Positions 44,583 through 54,172 of a stretch of DNA of 64,000 nucleotides are shown here, piece after piece. The notes below the pieces were generated by a model, which was not told the origin of the DNA, did no database searches, and worked only from the letters and a program-made list of their open reading frames with translations. Each line of letters begins with the position of its first letter. Within the stretch, counting starts at the first letter, position 1. The DNA is taken from positions 554,501 to 618,500 of the forward strand of contig NZ_JASJPW010000001.1 in the NCBI RefSeq assembly GCF_030052995.1, in the 5' to 3' direction. A program made the translations under genes and the position numbers. Source of the stretch: Gemmobacter sp. 24YEA27. GTDB taxonomy: Bacteria > Pseudomonadota > Alphaproteobacteria > Rhodobacterales > Rhodobacteraceae.

Positions 44583-46120
44583 TGAGCACTGAGACAGCCA
44601 AATTCGACACCGCCGAAGTGGTGCTTGCCGCGCGCAATGTGGCGAAATCCTACGGCGCAGTTCATGCCCTGAAGGGCGTGAATTTCGACATTCATCGCGG
44701 CCAGGTCACCACGCTGTTCGGCGAAAACGGCGCCGGCAAATCGACGCTGATGAAGATCCTTTCCGGGGTCATCCAGCCGAGCTCGGGCGAGATCATTCTG
44801 GATGGCCAGCCGGTCCATTTCCAGAATTCGACTCATGCCCGCGATCTGGGCATCTCGATCATCCACCAGGAGCTGAGCCTCGCGCCCAATCTTTCCGTGC
44901 GCGATAACATCTTCATGGGCCGCGAGATCAAAGGCCCGATGGGCGTCGATTTCGCCGAGGAAGAGCGCCAGGCCCGCAAGCTGATGCAGGATCTGGAGCA
45001 GGATATCGATCCGCTGACCCCGGTCGAGGATCTGCGCCTTGGTCAGCAACAGATCGTGGAAATCGCCCGTGCGCTTTCCGTCGACAGCCGCATCCTGATC
45101 ATGGACGAGCCGACTTCGGCGCTTTCCGCGACCGAGGTCGAGGTTTTGTTCAAGGTGATCAATGACCTGACCTCCAAGGGCGTGTCGATCGTCTATATCT
45201 CGCACCACCTGGAAGAGGCGCTGCTGATCACCGATCACGCCGTGGTTTTGCGCGATGGCGCTATGACCGCCTGGGCACCGCGCGCTGACATCGATCTGAA
45301 CTGGATCGTGCGCAATATGGTGGGCGAGAATTACAATCTCGGCACGCCGCCGGACGGGTATGAACTCGGCCAGACCGCGCTTGCTGTTAAAAACATGGTC
45401 GTCCCCGATCCGGGCGGCAATGCCTATAATGTGGTCGACAACCTCTCGCTTGAGGTGAAGGCCGGCGAAGTCGTCTGTATCTACGGGCTGATGGGCGCCG
45501 GGCGGTCAGAGCTGATGGAGACCCTGGCCGGGCGGCTGCATGCGGCCTCGGGCCGGATCGAGCTGAAAGGCACAGAGATCTCGCATCTTTCCATCGCGCA
45601 GCGGATCGCGCGCGGGCTTGCGCTGGTGCCGGAAGACCGGCAGCGCGACGGGCTGGTGCAGACGATGTCGGTGGGGCAGAACCTGTCGCTCGCCTCGATC
45701 ACCGCCTTTACCCGCGGGCTTTTCACCTCGCGCAGGGCAGAAAAGGCGCTGATCGCCGATTCGATCAAACGCGTGACCGTCAAGACCTCTGGCCCGGACG
45801 CCGCGATTGGCTCGCTTTCGGGCGGCAACCAGCAAAAGGTGGTCATCGGCAAGATGATGGCGACCAATCCGCAGGTGATCTTGCTGGACGAGCCGTCGCG
45901 CGGGATCGATATCGGCGCCAAGGCCGAGGTGTTCCGCCTGCTCGCCGATGGCGCGAAACGGGGCCTCGCCGTGGTCTATACCACATCGGAAGTCAGCGAG
46001 TGCCTGTCGATCGCGCATCGCATCATCGTCATGCACAAGGGCCGTATCACGGCTGAATTCGGCGCAGACGCCACCAAAGAAATGATCATGGCCGCCTCTG
46101 GCGAACAGCACGCGGCTTAA
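44582..46120 (+). CDS. Sugar ABC transporter ATP-binding protein (two NBDs), probably EryE
   Basis: A 512-residue RbsA-type ATPase with two nucleotide-binding domains. The first has Walker A FGENGAGKSTLM and Walker B MDEPTSALS. The second has the signature LSGGNQQKVVIGKMM and Walker B LLDEPSRGID. Like other RbsA-type proteins, the second Walker A region (YGLMGAGRSELM) is degenerate. It energises uptake of a sugar or polyol. The start at 44582 follows from the TGATG overlap with DUF2291. Neighbouring ery genes suggest erythritol as substrate. Confidence 0.92.
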   Translation: MSTETAKFDTAEVVLAARNVAKSYGAVHALKGVNFDIHRGQVTTLFGENGAGKSTLMKILSGVIQPSSGEIILDGQPVHFQNSTHARDLGISIIHQELSLAPNLSVRDNIFMGREIKGPMGVDFAEEERQARKLMQDLEQDIDPLTPVEDLRLGQQQIVEIARALSVDSRILIMDEPTSALSATEVEVLFKVINDLTSKGVSIVYISHHLEEALLITDHAVVLRDGAMTAWAPRADIDLNWIVRNMVGENYNLGTPPDGYELGQTALAVKNMVVPDPGGNAYNVVDNLSLEVKAGEVVCIYGLMGAGRSELMETLAGRLHAASGRIELKGTEISHLSIAQRIARGLALVPEDRQRDGLVQTMSVGQNLSLASITAFTRGLFTSRRAEKALIADSIKRVTVKTSGPDAAIGSLSGGNQQKVVIGKMMATNPQVILLDEPSRGIDIGAKAEVFRLLADGAKRGLAVVYTTSEVSECLSIAHRIIVMHKGRITAEFGADATKEMIMAASGEQHAA

Positions 46121-46146
46121 GAGCGAAGTTCGGGGAAAACAGAACA

Positions 46147-47187
46147 ATGTCCGACACCACCAAACCCGCCCCCGCCACCAGGAGCGAAGGTTTCAGCCTG
46201 CTGAAGCTTCTGCTTGAAGGCCGGGCTTTCTTCGCTCTGATCGTGATTGTCGCGGTCTTTTCATATCTCTCACCGAATTACTTCACGACTTCGAACTTCC
46301 TGATCATGGCCAGCCAGGTCGCGATTTTCGGCCTGCTGGCCATCGGCATGCTGCTGGTGATCCTGAATGGCGGCATCGACCTGTCGGTCGGCTCGATCCT
46401 TGCACTGTGCGGCGTGATCGGCGGCGCGCTGATGCAGGGCGTCGAGATCGACGCGCTCGGCGTGATCCTTTATCCGCCGGTCTGGGCGGTGGTGGTGATC
46501 ACCCTGGTCGTGGGCGCGCTGGTCGGCGCGGTCAATGGCGTGCTGGTCGCATACCTGAAGGTTCCCGCCTTTGTCGCCACGCTTGGCGTGATGTATGTGG
46601 CACGCGGCGTCGCCCTTCTGATGACCAATGGCCTGACATATAACCGCCTCGCAGGCTCGCCCGATCTGGGCAATACCGGCTTCAAATGGCTGGGATCCGA
46701 GCGGATCGCCGGCGTGCCAATCTCGGTTCTGGTGCTGGCCTTCTGCGCGATCGTCGCCTGGCTTGTTCTCAGCCGCACCGCCTTTGGCCGCTGGCTTTAT
46801 GCTTCGGGCGGCAATGAGCGCGCAGCAGAGCTGTCGGGCGTGCCGGTTAAATTCGTCAAGGTCACCGTCTATACCCTGTCGGGGATGCTTTCGGCGGTGG
46901 CGGGTCTGGTCCTGTCGTCGCAGCTGACCTCGGCTGGCCCGACCGCAGGCACGACTTACGAGCTGACCGCGATTGCCGCGGTGGTGATCGGGGGCGCCGC
47001 CCTGACCGGCGGGCGCGGCACCGTGCTTGGCACCATGCTCGGCGCTTTCGTGATCGGCTTCCTGTCGGCGGGCCTCGTGATCACCGGCGTCTCGTCCTAC
47101 TGGCAAACCGTTTTCACCGGCGGCGTGATCGTGCTCGCAGTGCTGATGAACTCGATCCAGACCGGCAAAGGCGGGAGGAAAGCCTGA
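46147..47187 (+). CDS. Sugar ABC transporter permease, probably EryF
   Basis: A 346-residue inner-membrane permease of the RbsC type with about ten hydrophobic helices. The LLVILNGGIDLSVGSILAL motif near residue 80 and FGRWLYASGGNERAAELSG are family-typical cytoplasmic/loop segments. It starts 26 bases after the ATPase stop and is the channel of the importer. Confidence 0.92.
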   Translation: MSDTTKPAPATRSEGFSLLKLLLEGRAFFALIVIVAVFSYLSPNYFTTSNFLIMASQVAIFGLLAIGMLLVILNGGIDLSVGSILALCGVIGGALMQGVEIDALGVILYPPVWAVVVITLVVGALVGAVNGVLVAYLKVPAFVATLGVMYVARGVALLMTNGLTYNRLAGSPDLGNTGFKWLGSERIAGVPISVLVLAFCAIVAWLVLSRTAFGRWLYASGGNERAAELSGVPVKFVKVTVYTLSGMLSAVAGLVLSSQLTSAGPTAGTTYELTAIAAVVIGGAALTGGRGTVLGTMLGAFVIGFLSAGLVITGVSSYWQTVFTGGVIVLAVLMNSIQTGKGGRKA

Positions 47188-47278
47188 GCCACACCCCTTC
47201 GCCGGGGCGCCTGGACCATACCCCGCGCGCCATTGGCAAAGACCGCAAGACTGCATGCAACCCCTGGGAGGATTACAC

Positions 47279-48226
47279 ATGCTTAAACTGACCCGCCGCG
47301 CGCTGATGGGTGCTGCCGCCGCTCTGCCGATGATGGCTTTCGCCGCATCGGCCGAAGGCCTGATCACCATCATCGTCAATGACCCGGCGAACCCCTATTG
47401 GTTCACCGAGGGCGAAGTCGCCAAAGCGACCGCAGAAGAGCTTGGCTACACCGCCAATGTCTCCTCGCATAAGGGCGACACCAATACCGAGAGCACCCTC
47501 GTCGATACCGCGATCACCAATAAGTCGGTCGCGATCATCCTCGACCCGGCCAATGCCGATGGCTCGATTGGCGCAGTGCAGAAGGCTGTTGATGCGGGCA
47601 TCCCGGTTTTCCTCGTGAATGCCGAGATCAACCAGGAAGGCCTGGCCAAGGGTCAGCTCGTCTCGAACAACGCTCAGGGCGCAGCTCTGGGTGCCCAGCA
47701 ATGGGTCGAGGCCGTTGGCGATGCGGGCAAGTTCGTTGAACTGTTCGGCAACCCGGCAGACAACAATGCCGCGACCCGTTCGAACGGCTATGAAACCGTC
47801 ATCACCCAATATCCGGATCTGGTGAAAGCCGGTCAGGAAGTGGCGAACTGGGACCGCACCCAGGGCTACCAGAAGACCCAGTCGCTCCTGCAGGCGAACC
47901 CGGATGTCATCGGCCTGATCGCCGGCAATGACGAAATGGCGCTTGGCGCGATTGCCGCGCTGAAAGAGGCCGGCAAGCTGGCTCAGGTCAAAGTTGGTGG
48001 CTTCGACGGCTCGCCCGACGCGGTCGAGGCAATCAAGGCCGGTGAGCTGCAATATACCGTTCTCCAGCCGGTCGCGATCTTCTCGCGCGAAGCTGTGGTT
48101 CAGGCCGACAAGTTCATCAAAACCGGCGAAACCGGCGCGGCATCGGAAAAGCAGCTCTTTGACTGCCTGCTGATCACCGCAGACAATGTCGACAAATACA
48201 CCGCTCCCTTCGTTCTGTCGGAGTAA
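47279..48226 (+). CDS. Sugar ABC transporter substrate-binding protein, probably EryG
   Basis: A 315-residue RbsB/type I periplasmic binding protein. The N-terminus has a twin-arginine-like TRRALMGAAAALPMM stretch and a signal cleavage region near ASA-EG. The mature domain starts ITIIVNDPANPYWFTEG. VAIILDPANADGS and GNDEMALGAIAAL are ligand-pocket blocks of the ribose/xylitol group. The ATG at 47279 is preceded by GGGAGGA. The following hairpin at 48235-48256 ends the operon. Confidence 0.92.
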   Translation: MLKLTRRALMGAAAALPMMAFAASAEGLITIIVNDPANPYWFTEGEVAKATAEELGYTANVSSHKGDTNTESTLVDTAITNKSVAIILDPANADGSIGAVQKAVDAGIPVFLVNAEINQEGLAKGQLVSNNAQGAALGAQQWVEAVGDAGKFVELFGNPADNNAATRSNGYETVITQYPDLVKAGQEVANWDRTQGYQKTQSLLQANPDVIGLIAGNDEMALGAIAALKEAGKLAQVKVGGFDGSPDAVEAIKAGELQYTVLQPVAIFSREAVVQADKFIKTGETGAASEKQLFDCLLITADNVDKYTAPFVLSE

Positions 48227-48234
48227 GCCCCGGC

Positions 48235-48256
48235 GCGGGCCGGCCCTCCGGCCCGC
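48235..48256 (+). terminator. Hairpin after the substrate-binding protein gene
   Basis: A perfect 9-bp GC stem GCGGGCCGG (48235-48243) / CCGGCCCGC (48248-48256) nine bases after the stop codon. It is followed by a weak T-rich tail, so termination may be partial. Confidence 0.55.
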
Positions 48257-48369
48257 CGCTTCTGCCTTTTGCCGGTGCCGGATTGTTCCGGCCCGGCTTT
48301 CCCTCCGCTGAACATCGCCGTCGTTTGCCTTTCGGGTGAAATGCAGTAACCGGCTGGCGGGAGGCCCAA

Positions 48370-49245
48370 ATGTCCGAGCATAAATACTTGTCAGATCCGA
48401 TTCAGGATCCACGCCCCGATCTTCTGGGCAGCGATGCGATTCCGTCTGACAGCCGCCATGCCCGCCAGATCGCGCGGCGCCAGCTGATTGCAGAGACGGT
48501 GATCGCCGAGGGCTCGATGCGGATCGAGGATCTGACCTCGCGTTTCGGGATCAGCCTGATGACGGCGCATCGCGATCTCGATGAGCTCGCTGGTCGCGGG
48601 CTTTTGCGCAAGATGCGTGGTGTGGTTTCTGCTGCACCAACCAGCCTGATCGAGGCCTCGGATCTGTGGCGCACTTCCCGTCAGGGCGCCGAGAAACGCG
48701 CCATCGCCGCTATGGCCGCAGCAGAGCTGGAGCCGGGCCAGGCCGCGTTTTTCGATGACAGCACCACCGTATTCGAGATGGTGCCGCATCTGACCACCCG
48801 CGTGCCGCTGACCGCGATCACCAATTCCCTGACGCTGATGAATGCGCTGCGCTCTACGCCGCATATCACCCTGCTCGGCCTGGGCGGGCAGTTGCACAAC
48901 TGGTGCAATGCCTTTCTCGGGCCGGTGACCGCGACCAGCATCCGCGCGCTCCGCGCCGATCTCGCCTTCATGTCCACCGCCGCGATCACCGATGGCCAGG
49001 CCTTTCACCAAAGCCCCGAGATGACCGAGATCAAGCGCGCCATGCTCGATTGCGCCGATCGCCGCATCCTGCTGGCCGATCATTCCAAATTCACCCGCCG
49101 GGCGCTGCATTCCATGGCGGGTTTGCGGGACTTCGACCTGGTGATTGTGGATGACGGACTGGACCCGACGCTGGCCAGCCATCTCCTGCGCGAAGGGGTG
49201 CGGTTAAAACTCGCGCCGCTCGCGGAGGGTGATCCGGCAATGTAA
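48370..49245 (+). CDS. DeoR/GlpR-family transcriptional regulator (1)
   Basis: A 291-residue DeoR regulator. The N-terminal winged helix is in RRQLIAETVIAEGSMRIEDLTSRFGISLMTAHRDLDEL (outline). The C-terminal DeoRC sugar-phosphate domain has FFDDSTTVFEMVPHL, ITNSLTLMNALR and LADHSKFTRRALH. An unusually long N-terminal tail of about 30 residues precedes the HTH. Its stop codon lies inside a strong palindrome, so it probably controls the kinase gene downstream and perhaps itself. Confidence 0.92.
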   Translation: MSEHKYLSDPIQDPRPDLLGSDAIPSDSRHARQIARRQLIAETVIAEGSMRIEDLTSRFGISLMTAHRDLDELAGRGLLRKMRGVVSAAPTSLIEASDLWRTSRQGAEKRAIAAMAAAELEPGQAAFFDDSTTVFEMVPHLTTRVPLTAITNSLTLMNALRSTPHITLLGLGGQLHNWCNAFLGPVTATSIRALRADLAFMSTAAITDGQAFHQSPEMTEIKRAMLDCADRRILLADHSKFTRRALHSMAGLRDFDLVIVDDGLDPTLASHLLREGVRLKLAPLAEGDPAM

Positions 49246-49271
49246 CATCACTTGATGTTACATTAACATCA
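49241..49271. promoter_or_regulatory. Composite DeoR operator (three TAACATCA half-sites)
   Basis: Perfect arms TGTAACATCA (49241-49250) and TGATGTTACA (49253-49262) flank a 2-base centre. A third half-site TAACATCA (49264-49271) pairs with the middle one across 3 bases. It overlaps the first DeoR stop codon and lies about 60 bases before the kinase start. Confidence 0.8.
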
Positions 49272-49326
49272 TGAAATGGTGCCTTTCGTGGAACCGCCCA
49301 TGTCGCGCGGTCGGGAGGTCTGTTTC

Positions 49327-50846
49327 ATGGCTGATCAAGGTCCCTGCCTTCTTGGCATCGACAATGGACTGACAGTGACCAAAGCGGTCGTGTTCGACGC
49401 GATGGGCCGCCCGCTTGCCGTGGCGCGCCGCCGCCTGCCGCAGCTTATGCCCCGCCCCCGCCATGTCGAACGCGATATGAACCGGCTCTGGGCCGCGACG
49501 GCCGAGGCGATTTCCGAGGCGCTGGCGCTTTCGGGCCGGGCCAGTGATATCGCGGCGGTGGCAGCAACGGCGCATGGGGACGGGCTTTATCTCCTCGACC
49601 GCGAAGGTGCGGCGCTTGGGCCCGGGGTCCTTTCGCTCGACAGCCGCGCGGCGGATCAGGTGGCGGAATGGGAAGGGAATGGTGTCTCGGCTCGCGCACT
49701 GGATCTGTCGGGCCAGATGCCGCATGCCTCGGCGCCAACCGCGCTCCTTGCATGGATCCAGGCGCATGAGCCGGAGCGGTTCGCGAAGATCGGCCATATC
49801 CTCGCCTGCAAAGACTGGCTGCGCTATTGCCTTTCGGGGGTGATCGGCACCGATCTGACCGAGGCGAGCACCTGTTTCACCAATGTCAGGACGCAAGACT
49901 ACGACCCTGAGATCCTGAGGCTTTTCGGGCTGGAGGCATTGTCACATGCGCTGCCGCCGGTCGCGCTGCCCGATCAGATCATAGGCCAGGTCACCGCTGC
50001 CGCAGCACGGCTGACGGGGCTGCGCGAAGGCACGCCCGTGGTCGCGGGGCTGCATGATGTGACTGCCTCGGCGCTTGGGATTGGCGGACATGGTGCGGGG
50101 CGCGTGGCGATTGTCGCCGGCACCTATTCGATCAATGAAACCGTCTCGAACACGGCCAAAACTGATGCGCGCTGGTTCTGCCGCAATGGGCTCAGGAAGG
50201 GCGAATGGAACAATATGTCGATCTCGCCGGCCTCGGCGGCGAATTACGACTGGTTCCTCGATACGCTCTGCGGCGATGACCGGGCAAAGGCGGAAGCGGC
50301 GGGCGAGAGCTTTCACGCGCTGATCACGCCCGAGATTGAAGCCGCATTTCAGCGCCCCTCGACCTTGATGTTCCACCCCTATCTCTTTGGCTCGCCGCAT
50401 GGGGCGGGGGCTTCGGCGAGTTTTCTCGGCCTGCGCGGCTGGCATACCCGTGGCGATATGCTGCGCGCGGTGATCGAGGGGATCGCTTTCAACCACCGTA
50501 TCCATGTCGATGCTTTGCGCGATGGGTTTCAGCCGCAAACCGCGCTTCTGACCGGGGGATTTCGCGCAATCCGCTTTTCGCGCAGGTCTTTGCAGATGTG
50601 CTTGGCCTGCCGGTCACGGTGACGGCAACCGAGGAACCCGCCGCCTGGGCGGCAGCACTTTGTGCGGGCTCGGGCGTGGGGCTGTTTGACGGCCCGACCG
50701 CCGATCCGCGTGACCTTGCAACGCTTGGTAAGACCTGGGTGCCTGACCCGGTTCGCCGCGCTGAGATGGACGCGCGCTACCGGCTGCATTGCGATCTGGC
50801 GGCTTCGCTCGCGCCGCTCTGGCCGCAGCTGGAAGCGCTGGCATGA
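49327..50846 (+). pseudogene. FGGY-family carbohydrate kinase, frameshifted
   Basis: An FGGY sugar or polyol kinase with LLGIDNGLTVTKAVVFDAMGRP at the N-terminus (in outline), the likely catalytic aspartate in VAGLHDVTASALG, and a C-terminal LTGG adenosine loop. The frame breaks in the G5 run 50554-50558, right at LTGG, and resumes as NPLFAQVFADVLGLPVTVT. One more G gives a 506-residue protein. The ATG at 49327 has GGGAGG upstream. It belongs with the L-xylulose/xylulose-type FGGY kinases; the substrate is unknown. The stop overlaps the second deoR start (ATGA). Confidence 0.84.
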
Positions 50847-51625
50847 GCAGCGCGGCAGGCAAACCGGGTCGCCGCGACGAGATCGCAGCGCTGGTGATCG
50901 AGAAAGGCGAGGTCCGGATCGACGATCTGGTCCAGGCTTTCGGCGTCTCGCGCATGACGATCCACCGCCATATCGAGGATCTCGCGCGGCAGGGGGTTTT
51001 GCGCAAGCTGCATGGCGCGGTCTCGGCCCAGCCTTCGGGCGTCTATGAAAGCCTGATCGCCTGGCGCGAGACCCATGCCGCCGGCGCGAAAGCCGCGCTG
51101 GCCCGCGCCGCGCTGGCGGAAATCCAGCCGGGCCAGGCGGTGATCCTTGACGACAGCACCACGGTCGCCGCGCTTGGGCCCCATCTGGGCCAGATCGACC
51201 CGCTGACGGTGATCACCAACAGCCTTGGCATGATGCAGCGCCTTTCTGCCCCCGAGGGGCCGCAGCTGATCGCTTTGGGCGGCGATTATCACCCGACCTA
51301 TAACGCCTTTATCGGCCATCTGTGCGAGACCGCGCTGGCCGGGCTGCGGGCAAATCTTGTGATCTGTTCTGCCTCGGGCGTTTCAGGGGCGGTCGCCCTG
51401 ATCCAGGACGCGCGGGCGGTGCGGGTCAAACAGGCGATGCTGAAAGCGGCGGCGCGGCGCGTCCTGCTGCTGGACCATACCAAATTCGGCAAACTGGCGC
51501 TGCACCGCTTTGCCGATCTCACCGAATTCGACGCGGTCTATGTGGATCGCGGCCTTGCCCCCGACACGGAACGCGATTTGCGTGCGGCGGGTGTCCCCCT
51601 GATCCTGGTGGATGAGAATGACTGA
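50843..51625 (+). CDS. DeoR/GlpR-family transcriptional regulator (2)
   Basis: A 260-residue DeoR regulator, shorter than the first copy, with the HTH in EKGEVRIDDLVQAFGVSRMTIHRHIED (outline) and ILDDSTTVAALGPHL, VITNSLGMMQRL and LLDHTKFGKLAL in the effector domain. The start follows from the ATGA overlap with the kinase. It is a paralogue of the 48370-49245 regulator; two DeoR genes in one cassette suggests two signals or a duplication. Its end overlaps the dehydrogenase start. Confidence 0.91.
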   Translation: MSSAAGKPGRRDEIAALVIEKGEVRIDDLVQAFGVSRMTIHRHIEDLARQGVLRKLHGAVSAQPSGVYESLIAWRETHAAGAKAALARAALAEIQPGQAVILDDSTTVAALGPHLGQIDPLTVITNSLGMMQRLSAPEGPQLIALGGDYHPTYNAFIGHLCETALAGLRANLVICSASGVSGAVALIQDARAVRVKQAMLKAAARRVLLLDHTKFGKLALHRFADLTEFDAVYVDRGLAPDTERDLRAAGVPLILVDEND

Positions 51626-53266
51626 CATACAAGATATTGACGTGCTGATCCTCGGTGCCGGGGTCAATGGCGCCGGTACCTTCCGCGACCTCGCGGAACA
51701 GGGCGTGAGCGTGGTGATCGCGGATAAGGGCGATTTCAGCTCGGGCACCTCGGCGGCGCCGTCGCGGCTGATCCATGGCGGGATCAAATACCTTGAGACG
51801 GGTGAATTCGGCCTGGTTGCGCAGTCGACGCTGGAGCGCAACCTGCTGCTCAGAAACGCGCCACATGCGGTGCATCCGCTGCATACGGTGATCCCGATCT
51901 TTTCATGGTTCAAAGGCATTCCGGCGGCGATACGGACGCTGTTCGGATCGACCACCGCGCCCCGGTCGCGGGGGCGGTGCTGATGAAAATCGGCCTCAGC
52001 CTATATGATTTTTACGGTGCAAAACGCCGGGTGATGCCGAAGCACAGCCTCTGGTCGAAAACGCGCGCGCTGAAGGAAATCCCGCCGCTGACGCCGAAGA
52101 TCGTCGCGGCAGGCACCTATTATGACGCGACGGTGCGGATGCCGGAACGCCTGGTGCTGGAACTGCTGATGGATGGCAAACGCGCCAATCCAAATGCCGA
52201 GGTGCTGAACTACACGACCGGTCTTGTGGTCGAAGGTGATGTAATCCGCCTGACCGCAGCGGACGGCACCTCGCGTGCCTTCCGCCCGAGGATCGTATTG
52301 AACGCAGGCGGCCCCTGGATTGACCGGGTCAATGCGCAGCTGGGGCTGACCACAAAACTGATCGGCGGCACCAAGGGCTCGCATATCCTGCTGGATCACC
52401 CCGGAGTCATTGCCGCGCTGAAGGGCCGGATGATCTATTTCGAGGCCGATGACGGGCGGATCTGCCTTGTCTTCGACTATCTTGGCCGGGCGCTGGTGGG
52501 GTCGACCGATATCCGCGCGGCGGATCCGGATGATGTGCGCTGCGAAGAGGACGAGATCGACTATTTCATGCAGGCGATTGCCTCGCTGCTGCCTGGGCTG
52601 AGTTTCTCGAAGGATCAGATCGTCTATGCCTATGCCGGGATCCGGCCACTGCCGGCCTCGGATGCGGCAAATCCCGGGTTGATCAGCCGCGACCATTCGG
52701 CGCCGGTGATCGAAGCCGAAGGCGCGCGGACCTGGCCGGTGATTTCGCTGGTGGGCGGCAAATGGACCACTTTCCGGGGCTTTTCGGAAGAAGTGGCCGA
52801 TGTGGTGCTGAAACGGCTCGGGCAGCCGCGGAAAGTGTCAACGCAGGATCTCGCCATTGGTGGCGGGCGCGACTATCCGGCGGATCAACCGGCCTGGGTG
52901 GCGCAGGTCGCAAGCGAGACCGGTGCCGGCCAGGGCAGGGTGAAGGCGCTGTTCGCGCGGTATGGCACAACGGCGCGCGCGGTGGCAAAGGCCGAAGGGT
53001 CGCGCCCGATCACGCTTTCGGATGCGCCGGATTATTCCCTGCAGGAACTGGGCTGGATCATCCGCAACGAACAGGTCGTGCATCTGGATGACCTGGTCAA
53101 ACGCCGCACGGCGCTCTCGGTGACCGGTGTGCTGACCGATGCCAGTCTTGAACAGGCGGCGGGCGTGGCTGCCGCCGCGCTCAACTGGGATGAGGCGCGG
53201 CGGGCCATGGAAGTAGAGCGGGCGCGGGAGGATCTTAAATCCCGCAACCGCCTGCGGCTGAAATGA
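51618..53266 (+). pseudogene. GlpD/EryB-like FAD-dependent polyol-phosphate dehydrogenase, frameshifted
   Basis: A 549-residue flavoprotein of the glycerol-3-phosphate dehydrogenase family. The FAD loop ILGAGVNGAGTFRDLAEQG and the SAAPSRLIHGGIKYLETGEF block are near the N-terminus; LNAGGPWIDRVN and SLVGGKWTTFRGFSEE come later. The frame breaks in the G5 run 51970-51974, where TTAPRSRG continues as AVLMKIGLSLYDFYG. Adding one G restores it. It is distinct from EryB (40035-41540) and probably oxidises the phosphorylated product of the cassette kinase. The start could be 51612. Confidence 0.84.
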
Positions 53267-53731
53267 TCAGCCGTTGATTTTGGCTTCGAGGTCGCGCATC
53301 GCCTTGACGGCTTCTGCGGCCTCGGCGCCTTTCTTGACGAAATGCGCGTGGTAAAAGCCTTCCAGCACTTCCACCGGCTGGAAGTTATGCGGCGTCAGCG
53401 AGACGGAATAGACCGGCACTTCGGTCTCAAGCCCGACCTGCACCAGGCCGTCCACCACCGCACCGGCGACGAAGTCATGGCGGTAGATGCCGCCATCGAC
53501 GACCAGGGCCGCAACCACGATGCCTTCATATTTGCCGGTTTTCGCGAGCTTTTTCGCCACCAGCGGCGCCTCGAGCGCGCCGGGCACGTCAAAGACGTCG
53601 ATCCCGGTGCCGGGCAGCACTTTCTCCGCACGCTCGGTAAAGCCTTTCAGCGCCTGATCGACGATTTCAGAATGCCAGCGGGCACGGATGAACGCGATGC
53701 GCGGGGATTTGGAGGAGGAGTTATCAGTCAT
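53267..53731 (-). CDS. ribH: 6,7-Dimethyl-8-ribityllumazine synthase, RibH2 type
   Basis: A 154-residue lumazine synthase that condenses a ribityl-aminouracil with dihydroxybutanone phosphate, the penultimate riboflavin step. The Trp-His pair in FIRARWHSEIVDQA and the IYRHDFV catalytic histidine (His85) closely follow the Brucella RibH2 sequence rather than ordinary RibH. RibH2 proteins form decamers, whereas typical RibH forms 60-mers. The ATG at 53731 is about 90 bases downstream of an FMN riboswitch, so the gene is repressed by FMN. A second, housekeeping ribH is expected elsewhere. Confidence 0.9.
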   Translation of the reverse strand: MTDNSSSKSPRIAFIRARWHSEIVDQALKGFTERAEKVLPGTGIDVFDVPGALEAPLVAKKLAKTGKYEGIVVAALVVDGGIYRHDFVAGAVVDGLVQVGLETEVPVYSVSLTPHNFQPVEVLEGFYHAHFVKKGAEAAEAVKAMRDLEAKING

Positions 53732-53820
53732 TTCGGAACCTATCCGTTGAGTTAACGTCTTCGGCCCCAGAGCATTGCCCGCCTGACAGACCGGCGAAGC
53801 CGGGTTTCCCATCAGACAGG

Positions 53821-53948
53821 TTCTCTTTCATCCGGACTATACCGTCGGCCCCGGAATTTCACCGGATCTGCTGACCCTCTCCCACCGGGAGAAGCGCTCG
53901 CGGGCTATAACCGCCGGTGGGGAATCTCACCCCGCCCTGAGAACTCCT
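53821..53948 (-). promoter_or_regulatory. FMN riboswitch (RFN element) upstream of ribH2
   Basis: On the minus strand the conserved boxes appear in order: AGGAGTTCTCAGGGCGGGG, GATTCCCCACCGGCGGT, AGCCCGCGAGCG, GGTCAGCAGATCCGGT, and the closing GGGGCCGACGGTATAGTCC and GGATGAAAGAGAA. It lies about 90 bases before the ribH ATG, as expected. Confidence 0.95.
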
Positions 53949-54001
53949 AAGGGCTAACATGAGAGAAAATATGAAATCAAGGCCCGGCCGCGCATTGCCG
54001 C

Positions 54002-54020
54002 TCTTGTGATCCTCACAAGA
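54002..54020. promoter_or_regulatory. Inverted repeat TCTTGTGA-TCC-TCACAAGA
   Basis: A perfect 8-bp inverted repeat with a 3-base centre, between the FMN riboswitch and the efflux genes. It is a possible operator for the efflux operon or ribH2. A weak TTGACC (54082-54087) could be the -35 box of the efflux promoter. Confidence 0.4.
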
Positions 54021-54172
54021 ACAAATAAGCATTGCCGCCGAAGACCCGGGAAAGCGGTCGGTCCGATACAGCTATGTCAGATTGACCACTCGGACCGGAA
54101 AGTTCAGTTAAACACGGTTCAAGACCGGAATAGTGCCGGCATCCGACAGAACCGCGCCAGCAGGAGTAACCG

